This document shows positions 35,598-44,916 of a DNA stretch of 64,000 nt, in pieces. The stretch covers positions 434,001 to 498,000 of the forward strand of contig NZ_AP012325.1 of NCBI RefSeq assembly GCF_001025195.1, given 5' to 3'. The translations under genes were made by a program, and so were the position numbers. The notes beneath the pieces are model-generated. The model was not told where the DNA came from and searched no databases. It was given only the letters and a program-made list of their open reading frames with translations. The stretch's first letter is position 1. Each line of letters begins with the position of its first letter. The DNA comes from Bifidobacterium catenulatum DSM 16992 = JCM 1194 = LMG 11043. GTDB taxonomy: Bacteria > Actinomycetota > Actinomycetes > Actinomycetales > Bifidobacteriaceae.

Positions 35598-35764
35598 GGC
35601 TTCATGTTGTGCTGTTCATGTGCTGAAATGGCTTTATTTCAACGATTTTCAACATGTGAACAGCATGTTTTCCGCAATTGCGCAACGTTGCGACACGCCG
35701 AGACTTGCATGTTTCGATGATTCGCGTATAGTTAAGCGAGTTGTCAAGCGGAAACGCTGAAAGC

Positions 35765-35836
35765 GCCCCCTTCGTCTAACGGTTAGGACACCAGACTTTC
35801 AATCTGACAACGAGAGTTCGACTCTCTCAGGGGGTA
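35765..35836 (+). tRNA. tRNA-Glu(UUC)
   Basis: 72 nt: acceptor GCCCCCT/AGGGGGT, anticodon loop CTTTCAA (UUC), T loop TTCGACT, discriminator A. No encoded CCA. First of three tRNAs in one strand. Confidence 0.95.
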
Positions 35837-35861
35837 CTTGCCTTGGTAACAAGGTGGCAAT

Positions 35862-35935
35862 GGCCCCGTAGCTCAGCTGGTTAGAGCGCCGCCCTGTCAC
35901 GGCGGAGGTCACCGGTTCAAGTCCGGCCGGGGTCG
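35862..35935 (+). tRNA. tRNA-Asp(GUC), copy 2
   Basis: 74 nt with acceptor GGCCCCG/CGGGGTC, anticodon GUC and discriminator G. Together with the minus-strand copy at 33202 it forms a 74-bp inverted repeat that encloses galE and trmB. Confidence 0.95.
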
Positions 35936-35956
35936 CTCGAACAGGTTCCTGTTCAT

Positions 35957-36032
35957 GGCTCTGTAGCTCAGTTGGTAGAGCGAACGACTGAAAATCGTTA
36001 GGTCAGCGGATCGATGCCGCTCGGAGCCACCA
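35957..36032 (+). tRNA. tRNA-Phe(GAA)
   Basis: 73 nt plus an encoded CCA (36030-36032): acceptor GGCTCTG/CGGAGCC, anticodon stem ACGAC-type with loop CTGAAAA (GAA), T loop TCGATGC. It is the only tRNA in the window with genomic CCA. Confidence 0.95.
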
Positions 36033-36040
36033 TGGCTTTA

Positions 36041-36068
36041 AACCTCGGAAATCTCCGAGGTTTTTTGT
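36041..36068 (+). terminator. Terminator of the tRNA cluster
   Basis: AACCTCGGA (36041-36049) pairs with TCCGAGGTT (36054-36062), followed by TTTTGTTTTTT. Confidence 0.9.
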
Positions 36069-36393
36069 TTTTTCGTCACTTTTTTAGTCATATAGGAACC
36101 AAAATTACGGCGGACTGACTGCAGAGAGGCCATGACTTTTTGAAGGGGCAGACTCTTCGGTCATGGCTCGCTCAATCTCAAGTCTTGCTGAATTCGTGAT
36201 GTGGAGCGTGTCAATGCCCCGTACGGGTGTGTCATCTTATGATTTACTATAGAAATGACTAAGAACCCCCGTTGAGGGGTGAATTTGTCTGTTGGCGGAT
36301 TACACTGGAATACCATATGACAGGAACAATGGAGGGTTTGTGGGCAGAGCTATGCCATAACCCCGTTAAGGGAATACTCACTGGGGCGGCAGC
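36069..36393. other. Intergenic region without recognised gene
   Basis: 325 bases after the tRNA-Phe terminator. A small hairpin joins CCATGAC near 36131 and GTCATGG near 36161. I see no tRNA fragment, attachment-site repeat or open frame with coding character. It leads into a decayed gene. Confidence 0.5.
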
Positions 36394-36989
36394 ATGGAAG
36401 TGCTTTTGGTCGGTAATACCGATTTCATTACCAAACAGTGGATTCAGCATGCCTTTCCCCAAGACCATGTGGTGATAGCGGAACGCGAAGGCACCGTAGA
36501 CGGCAATGACCGTCTCAGAATCGTCAACATGTCTGACGCCAACGCCCTTGCCGAAACCATCACCACATACGAATTTGATCGCATCGTATTCTTTTCCGAA
36601 AATCTGACCCCACACAGCGACAGAGACGGCGATCTGGGAGCATTGCGAAGACTTCTGCATGCCATTCGCAACAGGCAAACGCAAATGCTGATGGTCAGCG
36701 GCCCCGAATCCGAATTCACTTATCCGGAAAACGCCGACGTACGCGATACCAGCAAAAGCCTGATGTCTCGAGCATCGGAAGAACTCTGCCTGTATTACGC
36801 GCGCACCTACCGTCTGGAGGCGAAAATCATTCGTTGCCCATACTTGTCCGTAGCCGGCTCAAGTCGGAAGGTGTCGTGCAATGCGGTTACGTGAAGAACG
36901 ACGGTGAGCGGTTCATGTTGACGATTCTTACCGACAACAGATCCATGGACGAGACCATGTGGGTGTTCGAACGTAAGGACCTGCCGTAG
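36394..36989 (+). pseudogene. Decayed NAD-dependent epimerase-like gene, frameshifted
   Basis: The first 166 codons (36394-36894) start with MEVLLVGNTDFITKQWI and look like the N-terminal part of a nucleotide-sugar epimerase-type Rossmann protein: the SDAN and TYEFDRIVFF stretches, then a conserved SRASEELCLYYARTY helix. The frame ends after CPYLSVAGSS. In another frame coding resumes as CGYVKNDGERFMLTIL up to a stop at 36987, with no intact catalytic domain between. A frameshift near 36845-36870 plus loss of the centre explains this. No good ribosome binding site precedes it. It might still be expressed as a short protein. Confidence 0.55.
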
Positions 36990-37174
36990 CAGAAGGGCAG
37001 GTTGTTCAATGGATGTTTTACCCCCTATCTGGTTTTATTATGTGAGAATGGTTACATAATGTCGCGGTGTCGTTGATCGCATAACAGTCGAAAATGGGTT
37101 TATGATGGAGGCGTTGGCTTCGGCAAGGTATGACGAAGCCTATGAACGCACAGTAGCTTAAAGGAGAGCATACT

Positions 37175-38326
37175 ATGGTCTATCGCATGATTTTCAACCA
37201 GACGGCGTATTTCGGTCGCGGAGCCATCAAGGAGATTCCGGGCGTTGCCAAGTCGCACGGCTTCACCAAGGCATTCATCGTCACCGATCCGGTGCTGCTG
37301 GAAACCGGTACCGTCAAGAAGGTCACCGATGTGCTCGATGAGGCAGGCATGTCGTATGAGGTCTTCGACAACGTCAAGCCGAACCCGCCGGTCGAATGCA
37401 TTCAGGACGGTGTCGCCAAGTTCGCCGCATCCGGTGCCGATTTCCTGATCGGCTTGGGCGGCGGCTCCCCGCAAGACACCTGCAAGGGCATCGGCATCAT
37501 CACCGCCAACCCGGAATTCTCCGACGTGCTTTCCCTGGAAGGCGTTGCCGACACCAAGAATCCGTCCGTGCCGATCTTCGGTGTGCCGACCACCGCTGGC
37601 ACTGCTTCGGAAACCACCATCAACTATGTGGTCACTGACACCGCCAACAAGCGCAAGTTCGTGGCCGTCGACCCGCACGACATTCCGATCGTCGCTTTCG
37701 TAGACCCGGATCTGACCGACTCCATGCCGCGCGGCCTCAAGGTTGCCACCGGCCTTGACGCCCTGACCCACGCCATCGAAGGTTACATCACTCCGGGCGC
37801 ATGGAGCCTGTCCGACTGCCTGTCCATGCAGACCATCCGTATGATCGCCAAGAACCTCGCCAAGAGCGCCGATGGCGACATTCCAGCAGGCGAGCAGATG
37901 GCATACGCCTCCTACATCACCGGTATGGCCTACTCCAACGTCGGCCTCGGCTTGGTGCATGGCATGGCCCACCCGCTGGGCGGCCGCCTCGGCGTGGCCC
38001 ACGGCGTTGCCAACGGCATTCTGCTGGCTCCGGTCATGGAATACAACAAGGACTACACCGGTGAGAAGTACCGTGATATCGCCGACGCCTTTGGTATCGC
38101 GGACGCCTACACCGGCGATATCGAAACCGTGCGCGAAGAGGCCGTCCAGGCTGTGCATAAGCTCACCGTGGATCTGAAGAACCCGACCACCATCTCCGAA
38201 GTCGGTGCCACCGAAGCCGATCTTGAGCCGCTGGCCCATGATGCCTTCCACGATGTGTGCACGCCGGGCAACCCCCGTCAGGCCACGCAGGAGGACATTC
38301 TCGCCATCTACAAGAGCCTGATGTAA
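37175..38326 (+). CDS. fucO: Lactaldehyde reductase / iron-containing alcohol dehydrogenase
   Basis: 383 residues, the length of E. coli FucO. GLGGGSPQDTCKGIGI and VPTTAGTASETT form the NAD site; the metal ligands are in ATGLDALTHAIEGYI and in VHGMAHPLGG...GVAHG. It reduces lactaldehyde to 1,2-propanediol, the product bifidobacteria make from fucose and rhamnose. AAAGGAG precedes ATG 37175. The leader (36990-37174) contains a hairpin GGCTTCG/CGAAGCC at 37116-37140. Codon bias points to high expression. Ethanol or other aldehydes could also be substrates. Confidence 0.9.
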   Translation: MVYRMIFNQTAYFGRGAIKEIPGVAKSHGFTKAFIVTDPVLLETGTVKKVTDVLDEAGMSYEVFDNVKPNPPVECIQDGVAKFAASGADFLIGLGGGSPQDTCKGIGIITANPEFSDVLSLEGVADTKNPSVPIFGVPTTAGTASETTINYVVTDTANKRKFVAVDPHDIPIVAFVDPDLTDSMPRGLKVATGLDALTHAIEGYITPGAWSLSDCLSMQTIRMIAKNLAKSADGDIPAGEQMAYASYITGMAYSNVGLGLVHGMAHPLGGRLGVAHGVANGILLAPVMEYNKDYTGEKYRDIADAFGIADAYTGDIETVREEAVQAVHKLTVDLKNPTTISEVGATEADLEPLAHDAFHDVCTPGNPRQATQEDILAIYKSLM

Positions 38327-38398
38327 TGCGGCAATTCCCACGAATCGGCAATCGTGCGTAGCGAACGACGAATCGTGGGAGAACGTCGCTGAGAACAT

Positions 38399-38445
38399 AA
38401 AAATCGTGGTGTGAATCGTAATAAATTCACACCACGATTTTTGTA
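38399..38445 (+). terminator. Terminator of fucO
   Basis: Positions 38399-38416 and 38424-38441 form a perfect 18-bp stem ending in a T tract; loop of seven bases. The A-rich 5' side makes it work in both directions, so it may also serve the convergent glycosyltransferase. Confidence 0.9.
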
Positions 38446-38526
38446 TGCGATTACATATCATGTATGTTGATGAATCGCACATGCTGAAATATTTCGATAT
38501 CTCAATTCAATATGAATATATGCGGA

Positions 38527-39462
38527 TTAATCGTTGGAATCCTCGTGCTTTTCGCTCCACTCCTCATCGGTAGGGGTGTCGTCATACCATTCACGTCCCT
38601 CCTGCTCGGCCAACTCCATCTGCTCGTTGATCCACGCCGCCTCCGCAGGATTGATATCGGCGGTGTCAAGCACCTTCTGCCACACCGGATACAGCAAATG
38701 CATTACCGGATACAGCGCGGTGAGCAGAATCTCCGGCTTATGTTTGCGTGAATGCTGTGGATGCGCGTCGAACGTGTTCTTGAAACGACGCATGTAATTA
38801 TTGAACGACGTGAGCGACGTGTCCATACGGCGGGCGCTGATGCCGGCGATCATGCGCGGGCAGTACACGGTTTTCAAATCCTTGCCCAGCAGATGCAGCG
38901 AAATATCGATATCCTCATGCATCACATCGGCCTTGTCGCGGCACACCTCGTCGCAAATTTCACGCCAAGCTGAAGCGCGGACCGCCATATTCGAGCCAAA
39001 CAGCAACGGCTGGCCACCATCGGCCTTGTAGATGCGCTTGCGTGTGAAATTATCCCCACGCAAACCAAAATGGCGGCTCGGCAGATCGTAATACATTACC
39101 GGACCAGTGGCACCCATGGCCTCCGGATCCTCAGTGAAAATGCCGGACACCACCTCGACCCAATCCGAGCGAATCATGCAATCAGCGTCGAAACGGCCCA
39201 AAATATCGCCAGTAGCGTGATTCAAACCATAATCGCGCGTCGGAATCAATCCCTGCTCCTCATCCTGATGCAACAAACGGACAGGGGCTTGAGGGTGGTC
39301 TTTCATAAACTGCTCCACCACGGCTACCGTCGAATCGGTGGAACGATTGTCGACAACGATCACTTCATGGGGCATCACGGTCTGCCTAGTGGCATTCAAC
39401 AGGCAATCGTTGATACGCTCCTCTTCATTCCAAGCGGGGATGACAATTGAAACGTTCAGCAT
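38527..39462 (-). CDS. Family 2 glycosyltransferase
   Basis: 311 residues of a GT-A glycosyltransferase: VSIVIPAWNEEERINDCL at the start, VVDNRSTDSTV, and the DxD-like RFDADCMI near residue 95. GGQPLLFGSNMAVRA and HEDIDISLHLL follow the usual GT2 acceptor region. No clear membrane span, so it probably acts at the inner membrane face on a lipid- or wall-linked acceptor. Start 39462 is preferred; TATTGT lies seven bases upstream on the minus strand with no ribosome binding site. A second GT2 gene lies 1.6 kb away. Confidence 0.85.
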   Translation of the reverse strand: MLNVSIVIPAWNEEERINDCLLNATRQTVMPHEVIVVDNRSTDSTVAVVEQFMKDHPQAPVRLLHQDEEQGLIPTRDYGLNHATGDILGRFDADCMIRSDWVEVVSGIFTEDPEAMGATGPVMYYDLPSRHFGLRGDNFTRKRIYKADGGQPLLFGSNMAVRASAWREICDEVCRDKADVMHEDIDISLHLLGKDLKTVYCPRMIAGISARRMDTSLTSFNNYMRRFKNTFDAHPQHSRKHKPEILLTALYPVMHLLYPVWQKVLDTADINPAEAAWINEQMELAEQEGREWYDDTPTDEEWSEKHEDSND

Positions 39463-39516
39463 AACTACCACAATAGCTCAGCCTGTACACGACGCCTATC
39501 GCTACAATAGGGAGCC
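39463..39516. promoter_or_regulatory. Divergent leaderless-type promoters
   Basis: A 54-base gap. Minus strand: TATTGT (39475 to 39470) ends seven bases before ATG 39462. Plus strand: TACAAT (39503-39508) ends eight bases before ATG 39517, with GGGAG between. Both transcripts would have little or no leader. Confidence 0.45.
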
Positions 39517-41055
39517 ATGAGCGAAAGCGAACAGCGAATGAACAATACGCAGAGCGAAAACGATGCGAACACCAGCGAACAGCGTTGGGATCTCGGCACC
39601 CTGTTTCCAGCCAAAGGAGATTCCCGAAAACCGCCGGAATGGCTGGGGCGTGCGCTGCTATACATTGCCATAGCCATTGTGGTGTTTACTTTCTGCTGGC
39701 GCAGCTGGGGCAAAATCGAATACTTGGTGATCGACATCATCGTCTCGCTGTTCATCGCGCTCGCGGTAGAGCCGATGGTGGTGCCGCTGGTCAAGCATGG
39801 CTGGAAACGATCGTTCGCCTCGCTGTTCTCGCTGCTGATGCTGGCCGTGATTCTCGGCGTGCTCTTCACGCTGTTCGGCAATTTGTTTGTGCAGCAGGTG
39901 ATCGCATTGGTGAACGGTCTGCCCGACCTGTATGAGCAGATGTGCCAGTTCGTCAGTCAATACGCGAATTTCCGACTTCCTGAGATCAATAATCTCGGCA
40001 ATGAGATTCTGAAGAACATTCAAACGTCGTGGGTCACCGATTTCGCGGGTACCGCGCTGAATACGGTGTCGGGATTGTTTTCGTTCCTGATCAACCTCAT
40101 GACAGTAATCATGACCACGTATTACATTTCAGCGGCTGGCCCGAAACTGCGTCGTGCCGCATGCCAGTGGATGGCTCCGGCGGCTCAGCGCCGATTCCTG
40201 TTCGTGTGGACGGTGAGCCAGAGCCAGATCTCGTCATTCCTGTTCTCCCGCGCCATTCTCGCATTGCTGAACGCGTTCTTCACCGGAATCTGTCTGATGC
40301 TGCTGCACGTGCCCTATTGGCTACCGTTGGCGCTGTTCTGCGGTATGGTTTCGCAGTTCATTCCTATGCTGGGCACGTATATCGGCGGCGCATTGCCGGT
40401 GCTGTTCGCGTGGGGCAGCTGCGGATTGTGGCAGGCCGTGGTGGTGCTGATGTTCATCTGCGTGTATCAGCAGATTGAGAATCTGATCTTCGCGCCGAAG
40501 ATCTCCCAGCGCACCATGGATATAAACGATGCCGTGGCGTTTCTTGCGGTGCTGGCGTTCACTTCGCTGTTCGGCGCGCTTGGAGCATTCCTCGCATTGC
40601 CGGTGGTCGCGTCCGTGCAGACGATTTTCCGCACCTATACAAAGCGGTACGAGCTGGTCGATTCCCCGCTGATGGACGATCCGGTGCCTGAAAAGAAGTC
40701 GAAGCTGGTGGAAGGCGCCGAAGCGATCAGCGAGCATCTGCACAATATGCCTCGCGCGGTGCAGGGATCCAGTGCGCATGTGCCGATTTCCGACGAAGTG
40801 CGGCAGTTACAGGAGCAGGCGTACAATATCAGCCGTTCCGAGGAATCGCTGGAATCGAACGAAACCGTCGCCATTCCGAAGCACGTGTTGGACAAAACGG
40901 AACACAAGCCATTGCAGGGTCTTGAGAGCGAAAACACATCGCAGGAATCCAACGAAAAATCGGAATCCGGCAATGAGCGGAAGAACGACGAATCGCGGGA
41001 AGCTGAAGGAAGCACGAAAAACGCGGATGACAATCCAAGAAGTAGGTGGCGTTAA
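39517..41055 (+). CDS. AI-2E (PerM/TqsA)-family membrane transporter
   Basis: 512 residues. Seven to eight hydrophobic segments lie between residues 45 and 380, with the family blocks VSLFIALAVEPMV, FIPMLGTYIGGALPVLFAW and ENLIFAPKISQRTMDINDAVAFLAVLAF. A long polar C-terminal tail (about 385-512) is rich in Glu, Ser, Lys and Asn. Family members export peptides or the signal AI-2 or exchange ions; which one applies is unknown. Its stop overlaps the start of a glycosyltransferase gene (TAATG at 41053-41057), so the two are coupled. Confidence 0.87.
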   Translation: MSESEQRMNNTQSENDANTSEQRWDLGTLFPAKGDSRKPPEWLGRALLYIAIAIVVFTFCWRSWGKIEYLVIDIIVSLFIALAVEPMVVPLVKHGWKRSFASLFSLLMLAVILGVLFTLFGNLFVQQVIALVNGLPDLYEQMCQFVSQYANFRLPEINNLGNEILKNIQTSWVTDFAGTALNTVSGLFSFLINLMTVIMTTYYISAAGPKLRRAACQWMAPAAQRRFLFVWTVSQSQISSFLFSRAILALLNAFFTGICLMLLHVPYWLPLALFCGMVSQFIPMLGTYIGGALPVLFAWGSCGLWQAVVVLMFICVYQQIENLIFAPKISQRTMDINDAVAFLAVLAFTSLFGALGAFLALPVVASVQTIFRTYTKRYELVDSPLMDDPVPEKKSKLVEGAEAISEHLHNMPRAVQGSSAHVPISDEVRQLQEQAYNISRSEESLESNETVAIPKHVLDKTEHKPLQGLESENTSQESNEKSESGNERKNDESREAEGSTKNADDNPRSRWR

Positions 41056-42278
41056 TGGTACTGCTGAGCGTACTTGACATTCTGCTGGTCATTGTCGGCG
41101 GCGCAGGCATGGTCTATCAGGCGGTATGCATTCTTATCTCGCTGTTCACCAAGCCGATCAGATTCCCACAAGCGCCGATGGACAAGCGGTATGCGGTGCT
41201 GATTTCCGCACGAAACGAAGCGAACGTCATCGGCAACCTCATTACTTGCATCCAAACGCAGACGTACCCGAGCGAGCTGATCGACATTTGGCTCGTTGCC
41301 GACAATTGCACCGACAATACCGCCGAAGTGGCACGCAATATGGGATGCCATGTGATCGAGCGTTTCAACAAGGAGCTCGTGGGCAAAGGCTACGCATTGA
41401 CGTATCTGCTTGACCAGATGAACGAATCCGGCGCGTCCGATCCATACGACGCGTTCTTCGTGTTCGATGCCGACAACAAGCTTGACAAGCATTACGTCGA
41501 AGAGATGAACAAGGCGTTCCAGTCGGGATTCAAGATTCTCACCAGCTACCGTAATTCCGTGAATTTGTCCGACAATTGGGTCTCTTCTGGTTCTGCATTG
41601 TGGTTCATTCGTGAATCTCGATTCCTGTCGGCCTCGCGCATGTGGCTCGGCAACAGCTGCCATGTAGGGGGTACTGGCTTCATGTTCTCGCGGGAGATCA
41701 TGCGTCGCAATAATGGTTGGAAATTCCATTTGCTGACTGAGGATTTGGAATTCACCATGGATTCCTTGCTGCACGGTGACCGCATCGGCTACTGCGGTAC
41801 TGCGGTTCTGTATGACGAGCAGCCTGTTACCTTCGCGCAGAGCTGGCGTCAGCGTTTGCGTTGGAGCAAGGGCTTCCTGCAAGTGTTCCGTTATTACGGG
41901 CCGGCTTTGATCAAACGTGCCATCAGGGAACGTGATTTCTCCGCCGTTGATTTCACGCTGTTGTTGTGTCCGTTCACGGTGATCGGTATTGTGCGCATTC
42001 TGCTTGGTTTGCTGTTTGCCGCATGCGGATTCGTTACATGGCAGAGCCAGTTGAGCTCGTTGGCCGGTTGGACGTCCGGCATTGTGACGTCGGTGATCGG
42101 CATGATGGCGTTGGCCGCGTTGACGATCATTGTGGAACGCGATCAGATTGGCGCCACCAACAAGGAGCTGTTCGCGTACGTGCTGAGCTTCCCGATCTAC
42201 ATGTTCAGCTATGTGCCGATCTCGTTCCAGGCGATGTTCGCCAAGTCGGAATGGAAGCCAATCGAGCATAAAGGATGA
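41055..42278 (+). CDS. Membrane family 2 glycosyltransferase (processive type)
   Basis: 407 residues. An N-terminal helix (4-28), a GT-A domain with VLISARNEANVIGNLI, FVFDADNKLD (DxD-like) and TEDLEFTMD, the QRLRWSKG box (Q-x-x-R-W) that marks processive BcsA/HasA-type enzymes, then three to four C-terminal helices. It likely builds and exports a polysaccharide or glycolipid. A PilZ domain is absent. AGGTGG at 41044-41049 is the ribosome binding site, inside the preceding gene. Confidence 0.88.
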   Translation: MVLLSVLDILLVIVGGAGMVYQAVCILISLFTKPIRFPQAPMDKRYAVLISARNEANVIGNLITCIQTQTYPSELIDIWLVADNCTDNTAEVARNMGCHVIERFNKELVGKGYALTYLLDQMNESGASDPYDAFFVFDADNKLDKHYVEEMNKAFQSGFKILTSYRNSVNLSDNWVSSGSALWFIRESRFLSASRMWLGNSCHVGGTGFMFSREIMRRNNGWKFHLLTEDLEFTMDSLLHGDRIGYCGTAVLYDEQPVTFAQSWRQRLRWSKGFLQVFRYYGPALIKRAIRERDFSAVDFTLLLCPFTVIGIVRILLGLLFAACGFVTWQSQLSSLAGWTSGIVTSVIGMMALAALTIIVERDQIGATNKELFAYVLSFPIYMFSYVPISFQAMFAKSEWKPIEHKG

Positions 42279-42371
42279 CGTTCTTTCGCTGGCTTTCGCG
42301 TTTCCTGCTTTTTCGTTTTCATTTCGATTTTTCATTTCGATTTCTGCTTATGACTGGAGTGTTGCTGTTCC

Positions 42372-43817
42372 ATGGATGATTCGGCTGAATACCGGCATGT
42401 GAAACGTCGTCGATACATCACGGTGGCGCTTTCCGTGGCGCTCACTACGGTATTGTGCGTTGGCTATGTCGTGGCCGACATTTTCGACCTCCTGCCGGGC
42501 GTTCTTACCCTGCAGGAGGTCGAACACATCACCGCCAAGACGCCGGGCAACGCCGTTCCTGCGGCAACGGTGGTCGGAGGGCTTGACGCTTCAAAGACCG
42601 TGGATGCAGCTGCGGCGAAGGCGCTGATCAGCCAATTCGAAACGGCCGCCTCCGACTTCGGTGACGAATATGCCATCGCCATCGCCGATGCGGCCGGCAA
42701 TGTGGTCGCCGAGCATGCTCTCGACAAGTCGTATACGCCGGCATCCACCATGAAAACGTTGACGGCATATGCGGTGGCGACCACGCTTGACATGGGCGAG
42801 ACTCTGGACACGCAAACCTATCTGGAACAGCGCGAGGACGGCACTTCGCGATTGGTGCTCAAAGGCAATGGCGACATGCTGCTCGGTGCCGGTGCGTCCG
42901 ATTCGTCGCATATCAATGGGCGTGCTGGATTGGGAACGCTTGCCGCGAACACGGCCCAGGCGTTACGTCAGCGGGGCATCACTTCCGTGACGCTTGTCTA
43001 CGATGATTCCCTGTTCGGTAACGACCGTTGGCCAAGCGGCATCGCCGAACTCGATTCAAACCACGTGTACTACGCGCCGACCTCGTCCATGGCGGTGGAC
43101 GGCGGGCGCAATTGGAACGGTGCCGATCCCGCCGATCCCGATATGTTCAGCACATACCCAGCTTTGAGCACGCAGCCAGCCCGCGAGGCCGCACAGGTGT
43201 TCGCGCAACGCTTGGCTGAACACGGCATTGCCGTGAACTCTTCCGTGGAACAGGGAACGGTCCCCGAGGGCACCAGTCCCATCGCGGCCGTGCGTTCCGC
43301 ATCGCTGAATGAGATCATGGCGTTCATGCTTCGGCATTCCGACAATTCCTTGGCTGAGGAATTCGGCAGACTGCTGGCTTTGCATCTCGGCGCCGACAAT
43401 TCGCCGACCGGGGCTGTGCGGTCAGTCGAACAGGTGCTGGTTCAGCAGGGAATCTCCACCGAAGGTCTCATCATGCTCAACTGTTCGGGTCTGTCCGAGG
43501 AGTCCAAACTCACCGCGCGTACCCTGCTTGAAGTGCAGCAACGCAACCTAACGAGCGGTGTCGGAGCTGCCGCTGCCGAAGGACTGTCGGTCGTGGGGTT
43601 CGTGGGCACTGCCGCGAATCGTTTGAACGATGACAACGAGGCTGGTCTCATCCGTGTCAAAACCGGCAGTTTGGGAGATGCGACCTCCATGACCGGCAAT
43701 GTGTCGCGTCACAACGGAGGCGCGTTGAGCTTTGCCGTGATTGTCAATAATCCCGATGATTTCGAGGCCGCGAAATCCGCTATCGACACTTTTGTGGCCG
43801 CGCTGCCGAAGCTGTGA
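42372..43817 (+). CDS. dacB: D-alanyl-D-alanine carboxypeptidase/endopeptidase, S13 (PBP4-type)
   Basis: 481 residues with an N-terminal signal anchor (15-37). Serine-protease motifs of penicillin-binding proteins: S125-T-M-K128, SDNSLAE (SxN) and KTGSLGDATSMTG (KTG). Low-molecular-mass PBPs trim the terminal D-Ala from peptidoglycan stems or open cross-links. It heads the tilS-hpt-ftsH-fol run; the next start is five bases past its stop. Confidence 0.92.
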   Translation: MDDSAEYRHVKRRRYITVALSVALTTVLCVGYVVADIFDLLPGVLTLQEVEHITAKTPGNAVPAATVVGGLDASKTVDAAAAKALISQFETAASDFGDEYAIAIADAAGNVVAEHALDKSYTPASTMKTLTAYAVATTLDMGETLDTQTYLEQREDGTSRLVLKGNGDMLLGAGASDSSHINGRAGLGTLAANTAQALRQRGITSVTLVYDDSLFGNDRWPSGIAELDSNHVYYAPTSSMAVDGGRNWNGADPADPDMFSTYPALSTQPAREAAQVFAQRLAEHGIAVNSSVEQGTVPEGTSPIAAVRSASLNEIMAFMLRHSDNSLAEEFGRLLALHLGADNSPTGAVRSVEQVLVQQGISTEGLIMLNCSGLSEESKLTARTLLEVQQRNLTSGVGAAAAEGLSVVGFVGTAANRLNDDNEAGLIRVKTGSLGDATSMTGNVSRHNGGALSFAVIVNNPDDFEAAKSAIDTFVAALPKL

Positions 43818-43821
43818 TGCC

Positions 43822-44916
43822 ATGGTGTATTCGTCTCGTTTGCGTAAGGGTGTCGGTGAGTTGCGGGCCGCGCTGAAATCGGCCGGATTTGGATTGCAGG
43901 ATGCCCGATTCGCCCGCCATGGCGAGCACGCGCCCGATGCGGACGCTCCTCTGATTATGGTGGCCTGTTCCGGTGGCCGCGATTCGATGGCGTTGGCTGC
44001 GGTTGCTGCGAAAACATGCGCTTCATTGGGATTGCGATGCGGGACGATTATCATCGACCATCAGTTGCAGCAAGGCTCTGCCGGGGTCGCGCAAACAACC
44101 GCCGATCGTTGTGTTGCGTTGGGTCTTGACCCAGTTCGTGTTCGTGCGATTGACGTACCCGACTCCCGCGGCATCGGTGTTGAGGCAGCGGCGCGTGAAG
44201 CACGCTACCATGCGATTGTCGACGCATGTTCCGACGCTTCGGCCGTGCTGCTGGCTCATACGAAAAACGATCAGGCGGAAACCGTGATCATCGGTTTGTT
44301 GCGTTCCTCGGGCCTCGATGCGGTTTGCGGTATGAACGGTTCCTTCATACGAGACGGGGTGCGTTTTCTACGCCCGTGGCTGAATATGACCCGCGAAGAA
44401 ACCACCGGCATCTGCGAGGATCTGCGGCTTGCCTGGTGGGACGATCCCACAAATGGGCCGGATGTGGGGAATTCGGGCGGAAACGAGCCTCTTCCCGCGA
44501 ACTATCCGCTGCGATCCCGAATACGGCACGATCTCATGCCATATCTTGAATCATTTGCGGGAAGCGACGTTGTGTCGAAACTTGCGCTTGGAGCGAGGCT
44601 TGCCGAAGACGATCGCGCATATCTTGACGGTGTGGCGCAACGCGTGTGCGAACAGGGCGTAACCGTGAACAACGGCGAGATAATCATCGACGCGCGTGCG
44701 TTGCAATCGCAAGACATTGCCATCAGAAGACGGGTGATTGTACGCTCGCTTGCAGAAGCAGGCATTTCGTGCATGGCACGGCAGGTTGAAGGAATCGACA
44801 GGCTGATCTGCGACTGGCACGGCCAGAAAGGTGTGAATCTTCCCAGCGGATATTCAGCATATCGCCAGAAACACGTCATTCGCGTGTGCCAAGATGGTGG
44901 GCATGCGAATCGCTGA
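43822..44916 (+). CDS. tilS: tRNA(Ile)-lysidine synthase
   Basis: 364 residues from ATG 43822. PP-loop S50-G-G-R-D-S55 in MVACSGGRDSMALAA binds ATP. HTKNDQAETVIIGLLRSSGLDAVCGM is a TilS family signature. The enzyme attaches lysine to C34 of the tRNA reading AUA, which is essential. The end overlaps hpt by 14 bases. Confidence 0.92.
   Translation: MVYSSRLRKGVGELRAALKSAGFGLQDARFARHGEHAPDADAPLIMVACSGGRDSMALAAVAAKTCASLGLRCGTIIIDHQLQQGSAGVAQTTADRCVALGLDPVRVRAIDVPDSRGIGVEAAAREARYHAIVDACSDASAVLLAHTKNDQAETVIIGLLRSSGLDAVCGMNGSFIRDGVRFLRPWLNMTREETTGICEDLRLAWWDDPTNGPDVGNSGGNEPLPANYPLRSRIRHDLMPYLESFAGSDVVSKLALGARLAEDDRAYLDGVAQRVCEQGVTVNNGEIIIDARALQSQDIAIRRRVIVRSLAEAGISCMARQVEGIDRLICDWHGQKGVNLPSGYSAYRQKHVIRVCQDGGHANR

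Noticed and set aside
35957..36989. An integrated element at tRNA-Phe
   Set aside because: I found no integrase and no repeated copy of the tRNA 3' end downstream within reach; the pseudogene alone is not enough.
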